DNA of 64,000 nt from JASSUD01 sp031963045 (GTDB lineage Bacteria; Pseudomonadota; Gammaproteobacteria; Burkholderiales; Burkholderiaceae). Both the position numbers and the translations under genes were made by a program. The stretch spans positions 62,001-126,000 of the forward strand of contig JASSUK010000025.1 in NCBI GenBank assembly GCA_031963045.1, given 5' to 3'. Shown here one piece after another: positions 54,205-62,153 of the stretch (the first letter of the stretch is position 1; each line of letters opens with the position of its first letter). The notes under the pieces are model-generated. The model saw only the letters and a program-made list of their open reading frames with translations, ran no database searches and had not been told where the DNA came from.

Positions 54205-54757
54205 AGTTTTTCTGCTTAAGCATATCGGGATTTTGGCGTGCGTATTTAGCTAGCCATATTGACTGCGCAATTATAAAAATAATCATGCCTATGGTGCTGC
54301 CAAATAACTTGAAAGTTACCCAAGTCGGGGTAGAGCAGGTGTAAGCAATGACTATATTAAAGACGCCTAATGCCAGAAAAAATCCAGCCCAAGCAAAGTT
54401 GAGTTTGGTCCACGCCGCTGTTGGCAGAAAAAGCTTGGTGCCCATGATGGTTTGGAGGAGATTTTTATTCCAAAACCATTTCGATGCCAGTAATGTTCCA
54501 GCTAGTAGCGCGTAAAGTACCGTAGGCTTCCATTTAATAAAAAGCTCATTGTGGAAAAAAAGCGTGGCTCCACCAAATACGCTAATAATGCCTAAATTAA
54601 CCCACAACATAGGGTCAACGCGCTGTCGGCGCGTAAGCACCCACACTATCTGTAATACTGCTGCACCAATTGCAACAGCAGTGGCTACAAAAATGCCCCA
54701 GATCTTAAAAGCAATAAAGAACAGTAAAATGGGGAAGAGGTCAAAGAAGAATTTCAT
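54194..54757 (-). CDS. yciB: Intracellular septation protein A (YciB/IspZ)
   Basis: A polytopic inner-membrane protein of 187 aa that contributes to septation and envelope integrity. It begins MKFFFDLFPILLFFIAFKIW, the family N terminus, and shows about five hydrophobic segments, with LPTAAWTKLNFAWAGFFLAL and WVTFKLFGSTIGMIIFIIAQ conserved. The start and length are normal. It overlaps the bolA start by 11 bases. Confidence 0.95.
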   Translation of the reverse strand: MKFFFDLFPILLFFIAFKIWGIFVATAVAIGAAVLQIVWVLTRRQRVDPMLWVNLGIISVFGGATLFFHNELFIKWKPTVLYALLAGTLLASKWFWNKNLLQTIMGTKLFLPTAAWTKLNFAWAGFFLALGVFNIVIAYTCSTPTWVTFKLFGSTIGMIIFIIAQSIWLAKYARQNPDMLKQKNYES

Positions 54758-54850
54758 AAGCCGTATAGGGGTGCAGGCGTGGTTGAAAAGAAATACCTTT
54801 ATCTAACCAAAAAAAGAAAAGCGTGTTTTAATTGGTTGGAGCAATATGAG

Positions 54851-55375
54851 TTATGCAGATTTTAATCCTTGTCTAATTTCTTGAATTTTGTCTTCATTGT
54901 ATATATTAGCAAGCTGTTCTAGAAGTAGTTGATGTTCTATAACGCCCATAGAGCTAAGTAGAGCAATAACGTTGATAGTATAAAATATGACCGCGGCAAG
55001 AGAAAGAGTAAGTCCGCTGCCCCCTATTATTAACATAATCGTACCAATGCTTACTACCGCTCCAGAAGCGACTGCAACGCATTCGGCTATTTTACGAGGG
55101 GAATCTATAGTTTTCAGTGCATGGTTACAGTATTGGCTGAAATCTTGCAGCAGCGTAATACAAGAGGACATAGCAATAGCAACAATTATTGCGGGTGCAA
55201 CCATGCTATTTGTAGAAGCCAATTCTACGAAGTTCTTTTCCTCAAAAATAGGATAAGTATTTTCATAGGATGGGGCAGAAGATTTTCTATTTCTGAGTTC
55301 GACGCCCTGATCAGTAACATACAATGGGGTCAGGCGTTTTTCACAGATATTTTGTGTAGAAACTATTGGAAACAT
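54851..55375 (-). CDS. Unknown membrane protein
   Basis: I do not recognise a family. From the ATG at 55375 (MFPIVSTQNICEKR) the product is 174 aa; an in-frame GTG ten codons upstream is possible, but the ATG has GAGAAA before it. Three hydrophobic stretches are visible: SMVAPAIIVAIAMSSCITLL, AECVAVASGAVVSIGTIMLI and LSLAAVIFYTINVIALLSSM. The C terminus is soluble and charged (NIYNEDKIQEIRQGLKSA). The next gene upstream is another small membrane protein of unknown role; together they form a two-gene accessory insertion between yciB and ygfZ. Confidence 0.6.
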   Translation of the reverse strand: MFPIVSTQNICEKRLTPLYVTDQGVELRNRKSSAPSYENTYPIFEEKNFVELASTNSMVAPAIIVAIAMSSCITLLQDFSQYCNHALKTIDSPRKIAECVAVASGAVVSIGTIMLIIGGSGLTLSLAAVIFYTINVIALLSSMGVIEHQLLLEQLANIYNEDKIQEIRQGLKSA

Positions 55376-55423
55376 TATAAATTTCTCTACAAAAAAGTAA
55401 TGCACTTATTAAGTGTCTTATGA

Positions 55424-55786
55424 TTAACCTATATCACGGCTTGATATAGTGCGGTGTGTAATATTTTGATGGCCGTATTGAGCGTGTGCAGGGAGCCCTG
55501 TTTGCTCTAACCAAAGCGCTTCTGATTGATAAGGCGCGGTGTTTGATTTGGCTTTGGTCGCTGCTTCCATCATTCCATGCAGTACAGCGCTGACGATAAA
55601 CAATGCAGGTATTGCCCAAAGCCCAAAGCAGAGGTATGTCACGCTTATAGCTGCGACAGCTGTGAGTATAGTGGCTATATGTTTGAGCGCTTCTGTGTAT
55701 TCATTAGAAGGGCGAGTTGTATCATTGAATGACTGCGAATATACAGTATTATGTTTTGCAGTAGGGCAGGAAAGAATTTTAAACAT
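55424..55786 (-). CDS. Unknown small membrane protein
   Basis: I do not recognise a family. From the ATG at 55786 (MFKILSCPTAKHNTVYSQ) the product is 120 aa. An in-frame upstream start would overlap the end of ygfZ and is less likely. The hydrophobic stretches are IATILTAVAAISVTYLCFGL and WAIPALFIVSAVLHGMMEAA, followed by a polar tail with several His and Gln residues. It is transcribed in the same direction as the membrane protein 48 bases downstream. Confidence 0.5.
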   Translation of the reverse strand: MFKILSCPTAKHNTVYSQSFNDTTRPSNEYTEALKHIATILTAVAAISVTYLCFGLWAIPALFIVSAVLHGMMEAATKAKSNTAPYQSEALWLEQTGLPAHAQYGHQNITHRTISSRDIG

Positions 55787-55829
55787 AATAAACTCTTGGG
55801 TAACAGGTTTGGTGCGCAGAATAAGAAGT

Positions 55830-56972
55830 CTATTCTTCTGGCAACACATACGGTAACGGCAGGCGGGCTAATAGAGGGCCATGTATATTCCCTATATGAA
55901 GTGTTCCGCTTTTTAGCGCAGCTAGTGGAAGCATCGCTAGACAATCCACGGTATTTATTAGGGTCGGGTGCGGTGCAGCGTTAAGGACTATGCCGCAAGA
56001 AGTGGCTTCATCTGTGATAGGTGATAAATTTTCTGTCGATGCGTCACCCGAAGAGGCTGCATGATCTTGGTGAAAAATTTCCTCTCCAACTTGTGACTTT
56101 GTGGTGCGGAGCAATACGGTGCGATGGCGGGTTACTCCTCGGTACTGCAGCCGTGCCACCACTTCTTGGCCTGGATAACACCCTTTTTTGAAACTGATGC
56201 CGTCTAACAGATCAAGATTAGCACGCTGTGGCACAAGTAGCCCTTGGGTCATTGCTGTAGTATGAGGTTCACCTGCTTGAATGGTTAACCAATCCCAGAT
56301 ATCGGAAGAAAGGGGAGGGCAGTGCTGCGCCAGTGCTTCTATTCTACTTTGTAAGGTTTGCTGGGGCACTATCCAAAGGTAGCGCGCAGGTAGCATCAGT
56401 GCGGCAGCATCAGCGCATTCAGCCTGGTTTTGGATGGGGGTATTTCCCAAGTAAATCAATGTTCCTGCGTCACTGTGTACCACTTCATAGCGTGTGGTTG
56501 GGAGTGTTGGGAATAATGATGTCCATGCGGGATTTTCTCCAACAAGCCCGATCAGAGCAAATTTGGAGGCGGCTTCAGTCAAGGTGACTTTACGGCGCAA
56601 AATAAACTTTGACAGGGTTTGTATTACATCAGCAATTAAATCACTTGGCAGTAAGAGCAGTATGTTGCGCGGATCTTCTTGTGCTGGAGAAGAAGCTGAC
56701 ACACTAGCTGTCTCATGTGCGAGTGATGGGATACTCCAGCCCAAGAGATGAGCAAGCAAGCGTCCTTTAGTAGAGCATAACCCAGCAAGTCGAGCACGAT
56801 CTGTGGGCAAAGACTGAAAATCGTGCGTCAACTGGCTATGTAAAAAAACGGACGCATCGCGCCCCCCTACTTCGAGGAGGCTATATTGATGCAGGTTTTG
56901 TACATAGCCTGTCAATGTGCTTGGATTTTGCGTAACGTCGAAATCAGTAGGGGGCAGAGTAGGAGCAGGCAT
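55830..56972 (-). CDS. ygfZ: YgfZ/GcvT-domain iron-sulfur cluster repair protein
   Basis: A folate-binding protein that supports certain iron-sulfur enzymes, including the tRNA methylthiotransferase MiaB. The diagnostic KGCYPGQEVVARLQYRG motif is near residue 255, and the N-terminal half has YSLLEVGGRDASVFLHSQLT and GLCSTKGRLLAHLLGW. The 380-aa length is slightly above the family average because of Ser/Ala-rich stretches near residues 85 and 300. It is divergent from mltG and tmk, as in Burkholderia. Confidence 0.93.
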   Translation of the reverse strand: MPAPTLPPTDFDVTQNPSTLTGYVQNLHQYSLLEVGGRDASVFLHSQLTHDFQSLPTDRARLAGLCSTKGRLLAHLLGWSIPSLAHETASVSASSPAQEDPRNILLLLPSDLIADVIQTLSKFILRRKVTLTEAASKFALIGLVGENPAWTSLFPTLPTTRYEVVHSDAGTLIYLGNTPIQNQAECADAAALMLPARYLWIVPQQTLQSRIEALAQHCPPLSSDIWDWLTIQAGEPHTTAMTQGLLVPQRANLDLLDGISFKKGCYPGQEVVARLQYRGVTRHRTVLLRTTKSQVGEEIFHQDHAASSGDASTENLSPITDEATSCGIVLNAAPHPTLINTVDCLAMLPLAALKSGTLHIGNIHGPLLARLPLPYVLPEE

Positions 56973-57260
56973 AGATCTTCAATAGGAAAAATCGGACTGT
57001 AAGTAGCGCCTTTTATCTGCTGGCGCTCCACGTGTAATGCACAGGCCATAGGCGTATTGGATATATCTTTTTATTATGCGCTAATAGCTAGTCGACTGTA
57101 GAGTAGGCAGTATTATAGATGGGTTATATGCCTATTTCTTTTCTAATGCATCTTTGTAAGATGTGAAGCATCATCTTAGGGCATGCCCTACAATCTATAT
57201 GATCCAAAGCGGGCTGCAGCTGCAAGCTTTTCTCTCTCATTATTACTTTTTCTGTGCGTA
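56973..57260. other. Divergent intergenic region of ygfZ and mltG
   Basis: About 290 bases without a certain gene. It contains a hairpin AGCGCC / GGCGCT (57005-57027), a short CATCTT-TGT-AAGATG hairpin (57150-57164) and AGGGCATGCCCT at 57178-57189, a perfect palindrome matching family B tips. An in-frame ATG at 57183 for mltG lies inside that palindrome. Promoters for both flanking genes should be here, but I could not choose one. Confidence 0.4.
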
Positions 57261-58280
57261 ATGTCGCTCTCTAAAAAGCATTGTATGACCGTTGTGGCGG
57301 TTGTTTTCATTGGTTTTGCATTGGTAGGTGCAACTTTAGGGAGCGCGCTGTGGCATTGGGCAACGGCGCCACTTTCTTTTGCGCGCGCACCGTTAGATTT
57401 TACGATAAAGCCTGGTATGTCACTCAAGAGTGTGGTGCATGAGCTTAAACGTAATGGAGTACCGGTCCAGCCGCTTTTATTTGAAGGGTTGGCGCGTGTT
57501 TTAGGCGTGTCAGCTCAGCTGAAGGCAGGAAATTATGCGTTGCCTGAGGGTATTAGCCCTTATAGCCTTTTGCAAAAAATCGTGATGGGTGATGTGCATC
57601 AATATGCGCTTAAAGTGGTCGAAGGCTGGACTTTTAGCCAGATGCGAGCGGCAATAGATCAATCTCCTACACTTACGCACCAAACCGCATTATGGAGCGA
57701 TGCCCAGCTCCTGCGCGAGATAGATGCAGCTCAGATTCACCCTGAAGGGCTTTTTTTCCCTGATACCTATTTTTTTGATGAAGCCAGTAGCGACCTAGCG
57801 CTATACAAACGGGCCTATCGACTCGGGCAGCAGCGCCTGGAACAAGCTTGGGGCAGACGCGCTCTAGATCTTCCCTATCAGACGTCTTATCAGGCTTTGA
57901 TTATGGCATCGCTTATTGAGAAAGAAACTGGACAAGAGCAGGATCGCCCTTTTGTTTCAGCGGTTTTTGCTAATCGTCTGCGTGTGGGTATGCCGCTACA
58001 AACGGATCCTAGTGTGATTTACGGATTAGCAAAAAGCTATACCGGTGATCTCACCAGAAAAAATCTGCGTATGGATACCGCTTACAACACCTATACGCGC
58101 CGCGGATTACCCCCTACGCCGATTGCGTTGCCCGGCATGGCTTCTTTGGAAGCTGCTATGCATCCAGCAAATAGTCCTGCGCTGTATTTTGTTTCCCGTG
58201 GCGACGGATCGAGCGAGTTTTCGAAAACTTTGAGTGAGCATAATCGCGCGGTTGATAAATTTATCCGGAAGTCGCCATGA
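57261..58280 (+). CDS. mltG: Endolytic murein transglycosylase MltG
   Basis: Cuts nascent glycan strands at the inner membrane and so ends their elongation (YceG-like). The N-terminal membrane anchor is MTVVAVVFIGFALVGATLGS. A LysM-like region includes FTIKPGMSLKSVVHELKRNG. The catalytic Glu is in LIMASLIEKETG, and LQTDPSVIYGLAKSYTGDLT and YNTYTRRGLPPTPIALPGMA are diagnostic. The ATG at 57261 (MSLSKKHC) is my choice; the in-frame ATG at 57183 lies in a palindrome and would add 26 residues. tmk follows, as in many proteobacteria. Confidence 0.93.
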   Translation: MSLSKKHCMTVVAVVFIGFALVGATLGSALWHWATAPLSFARAPLDFTIKPGMSLKSVVHELKRNGVPVQPLLFEGLARVLGVSAQLKAGNYALPEGISPYSLLQKIVMGDVHQYALKVVEGWTFSQMRAAIDQSPTLTHQTALWSDAQLLREIDAAQIHPEGLFFPDTYFFDEASSDLALYKRAYRLGQQRLEQAWGRRALDLPYQTSYQALIMASLIEKETGQEQDRPFVSAVFANRLRVGMPLQTDPSVIYGLAKSYTGDLTRKNLRMDTAYNTYTRRGLPPTPIALPGMASLEAAMHPANSPALYFVSRGDGSSEFSKTLSEHNRAVDKFIRKSP

Positions 58281-58343
58281 ATATAGTGATGCGTTTTGCC
58301 TCTGTGGCAGTAAATTCATCAGATAGAGGTTTGAGGTTTGACC

Positions 58344-59060
58344 ATGCAACTTAATCTAGAGCATGCGGGCGCCCGTGGAAAATTTATTACGTTTGAAGGC
58401 GTTGATGGGGCAGGCAAGAGTACGCAGCTCAAAGCATTTTGCGAGCAGTTGCGCACGCGTTTGGCAGGCATTGGCAAACGTTTGATCGTGACTCGTGAGC
58501 CCGGCGGTACGCCTCTTGGAGAGAATCTGCGCGATATCCTATTGCATCAGAGTATGCATATTGAAACGGAAGCGCTACTTATGTTTGCCGCACGCCGCGA
58601 ACATATAGCCTGCGTTATTGAGCCTGCTCTGGCTCAAGGCGACTGGGTTGTGTCAGATCGCTTTACTGATGCTACTTTTGCATACCAAGGAGGCGGGCGA
58701 GGTATGCCTGCGGAAAAACTCAAAATCCTAGAAGATTGGGTGCAAGGGACCCTGCAGCCTGACTTAACGATTTTGCTAGACCTACCTGTGGACATTGCCC
58801 GCGAACGCTCTTTTCGTCGTGCACAGGAAAATCAAAATCCTATGCATGATCCTACTCAAAACAATGATGAAAGTGACAGCAGCAAAGCGCAGAGTATGGA
58901 CAAATTTGAATCAGAATCCATCGAGTTCTTTTCTCGCATACGCACGGCCTATCTAGCGCGTGCAGCGCAGGTCCCTCAGCGCTATTTAGTAGTCGATGCG
59001 ACACAAAGCGTTGAGGTGTTGCAGCGTAAGCTTGCATCTTTGTTTGGAGAATGTGTCTAA
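58344..59060 (+). CDS. tmk: Thymidylate kinase
   Basis: Phosphorylates dTMP to dTDP. The P-loop is FEGVDGAGKSTQL, the DR(Y/F) motif is VSDRFTDATFAYQGGGRGM, and TREPGGTPLGENLRDILLH binds dTMP. The LID region (about residues 155-190) carries an insertion of about 20 residues rich in Asn, Asp and Ser (QNPMHDPTQNNDESDSSKAQ) that is not usual. The ATG at 58344 gives 238 aa. holB and a TatD-type gene usually follow; here there are hairpins and an Rpn-family gene instead. Confidence 0.95.
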   Translation: MQLNLEHAGARGKFITFEGVDGAGKSTQLKAFCEQLRTRLAGIGKRLIVTREPGGTPLGENLRDILLHQSMHIETEALLMFAARREHIACVIEPALAQGDWVVSDRFTDATFAYQGGGRGMPAEKLKILEDWVQGTLQPDLTILLDLPVDIARERSFRRAQENQNPMHDPTQNNDESDSSKAQSMDKFESESIEFFSRIRTAYLARAAQVPQRYLVVDATQSVEVLQRKLASLFGECV

Positions 59061-59168
59061 ACACAAGCCTTACGAAAGGCCAATGGCCTAGCCATTTGGC
59101 AGAAAGACAGCTTGGGTTGAGCTGAAATAGGATAAGTACTCCAATCCTATTCAACTGCCCAGCTATCT
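59061..59168. other. Hairpin-rich spacer between tmk and the Rpn gene
   Basis: Two hairpins are visible: GGCCAATGGCCTAGCCATTT with flanking bases, and AATAGGAT / ATCCTATT at 59126-59151. Neither has a long T-run. The spacer marks the point where the usual tmk-holB order ends. Confidence 0.4.
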
Positions 59169-60143
59169 ATGAGTACGATTTCTCAGCCGCACGATGGAAT
59201 CTTTAAAACCTTGCTTAGTGATATCACGGTAGTGCGTGATTTTCTGGCGGCACATCTTCCACCATCCTTGCTTGCATACTGTGATCTCTCTACATTACAG
59301 CTAGAGAGTAGTGCTTTTATTGAAGAGAAAATGCAGCAGCATTTCTCTGATATGGTTTACAGCATGCGAGCAAAAAGAGGGCGAGGCTATATTTACATCA
59401 TCTTGGAGCATCAAAGTAAAGGTGAGCGAATGATGCCTCTGAGAATGCTGCGCTATCAGCTATCGGCGATGCAAAAACATTTAGACCAAAAGCGCAGTAA
59501 GCGATTGCCCATTGTGATCCCAATAGTCTTGTACCATGGGCCCAAAAACCGTTCCTACCCCCACTCATTAGATATGCTCGATTGCTTTGAGCAGCCTGAG
59601 TTAGCGCGAGAAATTTTTCTTGGCCCTATACAGCTTATTGATCTGAGCCTTATCCCTGATGAAGAGCTGCGCATGCACGAGGGAGCGGCAGTGTTAGAAA
59701 TGGTTCTAAAACATATACGAACGAAGGACTTGGTGCTTCTTCTTCAGGATGTGATGCCATTATTAGAAAAATATCCGCTGTCGATTGACAAAGAACGGGC
59801 GATATTTCACTATTTATTAAACACAGGGAAATGTAAAGATCAGGGACAGCTCATTGCGTTTTTTGATGAGTATGGACCGTATTATGGAGAGCATATAATG
59901 ACATTTGGTCAGCTTCTCAGGAGAGAAGCCAAAATAGAAGGCCGTAAAGAGGGGCTTGAAGAAGGACGCGAAGAAGGACGCGAAGTAGGACGTGAAGTAG
60001 GACGTGAAGAAGGTATACGTGGTGTTGCTATAAAAATGTTGGAAGTGGGTATGAGCGGCGACCAAATTAAAACATTGACAGGCCTAGATGCAGAAGAGAT
60101 TACCCGATTGGCTGTAGAGCTTGGTGCGCCCACATTACATTAG
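59169..60143 (+). CDS. Rpn/YhgA-family recombination-promoting nuclease
   Basis: A PD-(D/E)XK endonuclease of the Rpn (PF04754, transposase-like) family, which promotes RecA-independent recombination in E. coli and can act in phage defence. It begins PHDGIFKTLLSDITVVRDFL; the catalytic acids are probably in HFSDMVYSM and YIYIILEHQSK, and LPIVIPIVLYHG is conserved. Near the C terminus is the family's Glu-Gly-Arg repeat (EGLEEGREEGREVGREVG), which often varies in length by recombination. The 324-aa length is normal. Its TAG stop is read inside a family B repeat. Confidence 0.9.
   Translation: MSTISQPHDGIFKTLLSDITVVRDFLAAHLPPSLLAYCDLSTLQLESSAFIEEKMQQHFSDMVYSMRAKRGRGYIYIILEHQSKGERMMPLRMLRYQLSAMQKHLDQKRSKRLPIVIPIVLYHGPKNRSYPHSLDMLDCFEQPELAREIFLGPIQLIDLSLIPDEELRMHEGAAVLEMVLKHIRTKDLVLLLQDVMPLLEKYPLSIDKERAIFHYLLNTGKCKDQGQLIAFFDEYGPYYGEHIMTFGQLLRREAKIEGRKEGLEEGREEGREVGREVGREEGIRGVAIKMLEVGMSGDQIKTLTGLDAEEITRLAVELGAPTLH
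59937..60022 (+). repeat. Short tandem repeat in the Rpn gene
   Basis: GAAGGACGCGAAGAAGGACG and related 12-base units (GAAGTAGGACGT) encode repeats of Glu-x-Gly-Arg. Such tracts are a known feature of Rpn genes and expand or shrink in frame. Confidence 0.75.
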
Positions 60144-60200
60144 GGCACGTCCTCAATCGCCCCAAAGGGCCCATCTTTGGGGTCGTGCAGTGCAAGGTCT
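60141..60200. repeat. Family B half element between Rpn and metG
   Basis: TAGGGCACGTCCTCAATCGC continues through AAAGGGCCCATCTTTGGGGT to CGTGCAGTGC, matching the left half of the 141-bp element at 33734. It supplies the Rpn stop codon and ends 18 bases from the metG stop codon. Confidence 0.75.
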
Positions 60201-60217
60201 CTAAATAACGCCCGCTT

Positions 60218-61993
60218 TTATGTTTTTGCAGGATGATCCAATAGCGTTGCCAGACGTTTAAGGTCAACGCGTGTCATCAAATGGGAATAGGGCTGTATGG
60301 TTTGAGTGCTATTGAGAGGTTGTTCTGCATGTGCCCAAACTAATGGGGAGATGTGTAGGAAGGCTTCTGCATTTGCTGCCAGTAGGGGCAATACGGGCTT
60401 GAGTGCCAGTGTGAAAAGCCGGAAGGCTTCGAGGCTGATACTACAGGTTTCATGTAGATGGCGGGCATGGAGAGCACGGTGGTCAGATTCAGATTGTGCC
60501 TGGTCGATAAGTACCTCTTCTCCCTTGAAGGCTATTTTGGCCTGTTCCCATGGTTTATGTTCATCGATAAAAGCATTGATTGTATCGACGTGCCGCAGTG
60601 TAGTGCGAATCGCGCGTGCCGTATCTCGTGCTTCATATTGCGTGGCAATTTCTGGTATTGCAGCGCGAATGGATACCAATAGAGGATGCTGCATTACCGC
60701 ATCATCAATTTTCCCCTCAAAGTGCTTCACTATAAAGTTTGCTGTACGGCTTGCGATATTGAGGTATTTGCCAATGAGATCGCTGTTGACGCGTGCAACG
60801 AAATCTTCCCAGTTCAGATCGATATCTTCTAGCGAAGGACTGAGTTTGGCAGCTAAGTAGTAGCGTAGCCATTCGGGATTGAGCCCGGCATCGATATAGC
60901 TTTGCGCAGTAATAAAGGTGCCGCGCGATTTGGACATTTTTTGGCCGTTGACGGTTAAAAAGCCATGTGCAAATACATTGGTCGGAGTGCGGTGCCCTGA
61001 AAATTGCAGCATTGCGGGCCAGAACAAGGTGTGGAAATACAAAATATCCTTGCCGATAAAGTGGTACTGCTCGGTGGTGGTGTCTGGCTTGACCCATGCT
61101 TCAAAATCTAAACCACGTGCTTCGCACAATTCTTTAAAGCTGGCGTAGTACCCGAGTGGGGCATCTAGCCATACATAAAAATATTTTCCTGGCGCATCTG
61201 GAATTTCAAAGCCGAAATACGGCGCATCGCGCGAGATATCCCAATCATTGAGTTTAGAGCGGGAGGAAGAGGGTGCTTCTGTGGAGGGTTGCTCTGGCTG
61301 GTGAGATGCATCTTGTGGCCCTAGCCATTCGCGCATTTTATTCAGTGCTTCGGGTTGCGCGAGCTTGGCGACCCATTCTCGTAGGAAAGATTCACAACGC
61401 GGGTCTGATAGGCGGAAGAAGTAATGTACAGAGCGTTTGCGTATAGGTGGTTCGTTGGAGAGGACGGAGTAGGGTTTTACTAAATCCATCGGTGAGTAAG
61501 TAGAGCCGCATACTTCACAGGCATCGCCATACTGATCTGCAGCACCACATTTCGGGCAGCCTCCTTTGATAAAACGGTCCGGTAAAAACATTTCTCGGCT
61601 GGCGTCGTATGCTTGCTCGATCTCGCGTGTTTCAATGAATCCAGCTTCGCATAAAGCATGGTAAACCCGCTCAGAAAGCATTTTGTTTGCGGGAGAGTTG
61701 GTGGAGCCATAGTGATCAAAACTCACACCAAAATCATCAAAATCACGTTTGTGCTCGCGCCCTATGCGTTCGATTAATGCTTGAGGCGTTAACCCTTCAC
61801 GTTCAGCTCGCAGCATGACGGGAGTGCCATGTGTGTCATCTGCTCCGATGTAATAAGTCTCGTGGCCCTGCATACGGAGAGTGCGTACCCAGATATCTGT
61901 TTGAATATATTCAACGAGATGGCCAATATGAATGGGCCCGTTGGCATAAGGGAGAGCAGAAGTGACGAGGACGCGACGCGAAGAGGAAGGCAT
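60218..61993 (-). CDS. metG: Methionyl-tRNA synthetase, lacking the C-terminal tRNA-binding domain
   Basis: Charges tRNA-Met. The HIGH motif is in YANGPIHIGHLVEYIQTDIW, the KMSKS loop is GQKMSKSRGTF, and the zinc knuckle is CPKCGAADQYGDACEVCG. The anticodon-binding helical domain runs to about residue 575. Burkholderia and E. coli enzymes continue for roughly 100 residues into an EMAPII-like OB domain that dimerises and helps hold tRNA; this one stops at 591 aa, shortly after HLMTRVDLKRLATLLDHP. A family B half element lies just past the stop. Monomeric short MetRS exists in other bacteria, so the enzyme is probably active. Confidence 0.95.
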   Translation of the reverse strand: MPSSSRRVLVTSALPYANGPIHIGHLVEYIQTDIWVRTLRMQGHETYYIGADDTHGTPVMLRAEREGLTPQALIERIGREHKRDFDDFGVSFDHYGSTNSPANKMLSERVYHALCEAGFIETREIEQAYDASREMFLPDRFIKGGCPKCGAADQYGDACEVCGSTYSPMDLVKPYSVLSNEPPIRKRSVHYFFRLSDPRCESFLREWVAKLAQPEALNKMREWLGPQDASHQPEQPSTEAPSSSRSKLNDWDISRDAPYFGFEIPDAPGKYFYVWLDAPLGYYASFKELCEARGLDFEAWVKPDTTTEQYHFIGKDILYFHTLFWPAMLQFSGHRTPTNVFAHGFLTVNGQKMSKSRGTFITAQSYIDAGLNPEWLRYYLAAKLSPSLEDIDLNWEDFVARVNSDLIGKYLNIASRTANFIVKHFEGKIDDAVMQHPLLVSIRAAIPEIATQYEARDTARAIRTTLRHVDTINAFIDEHKPWEQAKIAFKGEEVLIDQAQSESDHRALHARHLHETCSISLEAFRLFTLALKPVLPLLAANAEAFLHISPLVWAHAEQPLNSTQTIQPYSHLMTRVDLKRLATLLDHPAKT

Positions 61994-62153
61994 AAAAAAA
62001 GAAAGAAAAAGTGGTGATGCTTTGGTGCACAGAAGAGCATGTGTACAGCAGTAGAATCAATAGGCTACAGGAGTTTAGAGGCTAGCTGGCTATTTAAGCC
62101 ATTATCTTCGATAAAAAACTGAAAAATCCTGCAAGCCTTTTTAACAATCAGCA
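61994..62153. other. Intergenic region upstream of metG
   Basis: About 160 bases between the ABC-F gene and metG, both on the minus strand. No gene, strong hairpin or repeat copy is visible. The metG ribosome-binding region here is A/T-rich (TTTCTTTCTTTT on the minus strand) without a clear Shine-Dalgarno sequence. Confidence 0.35.
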
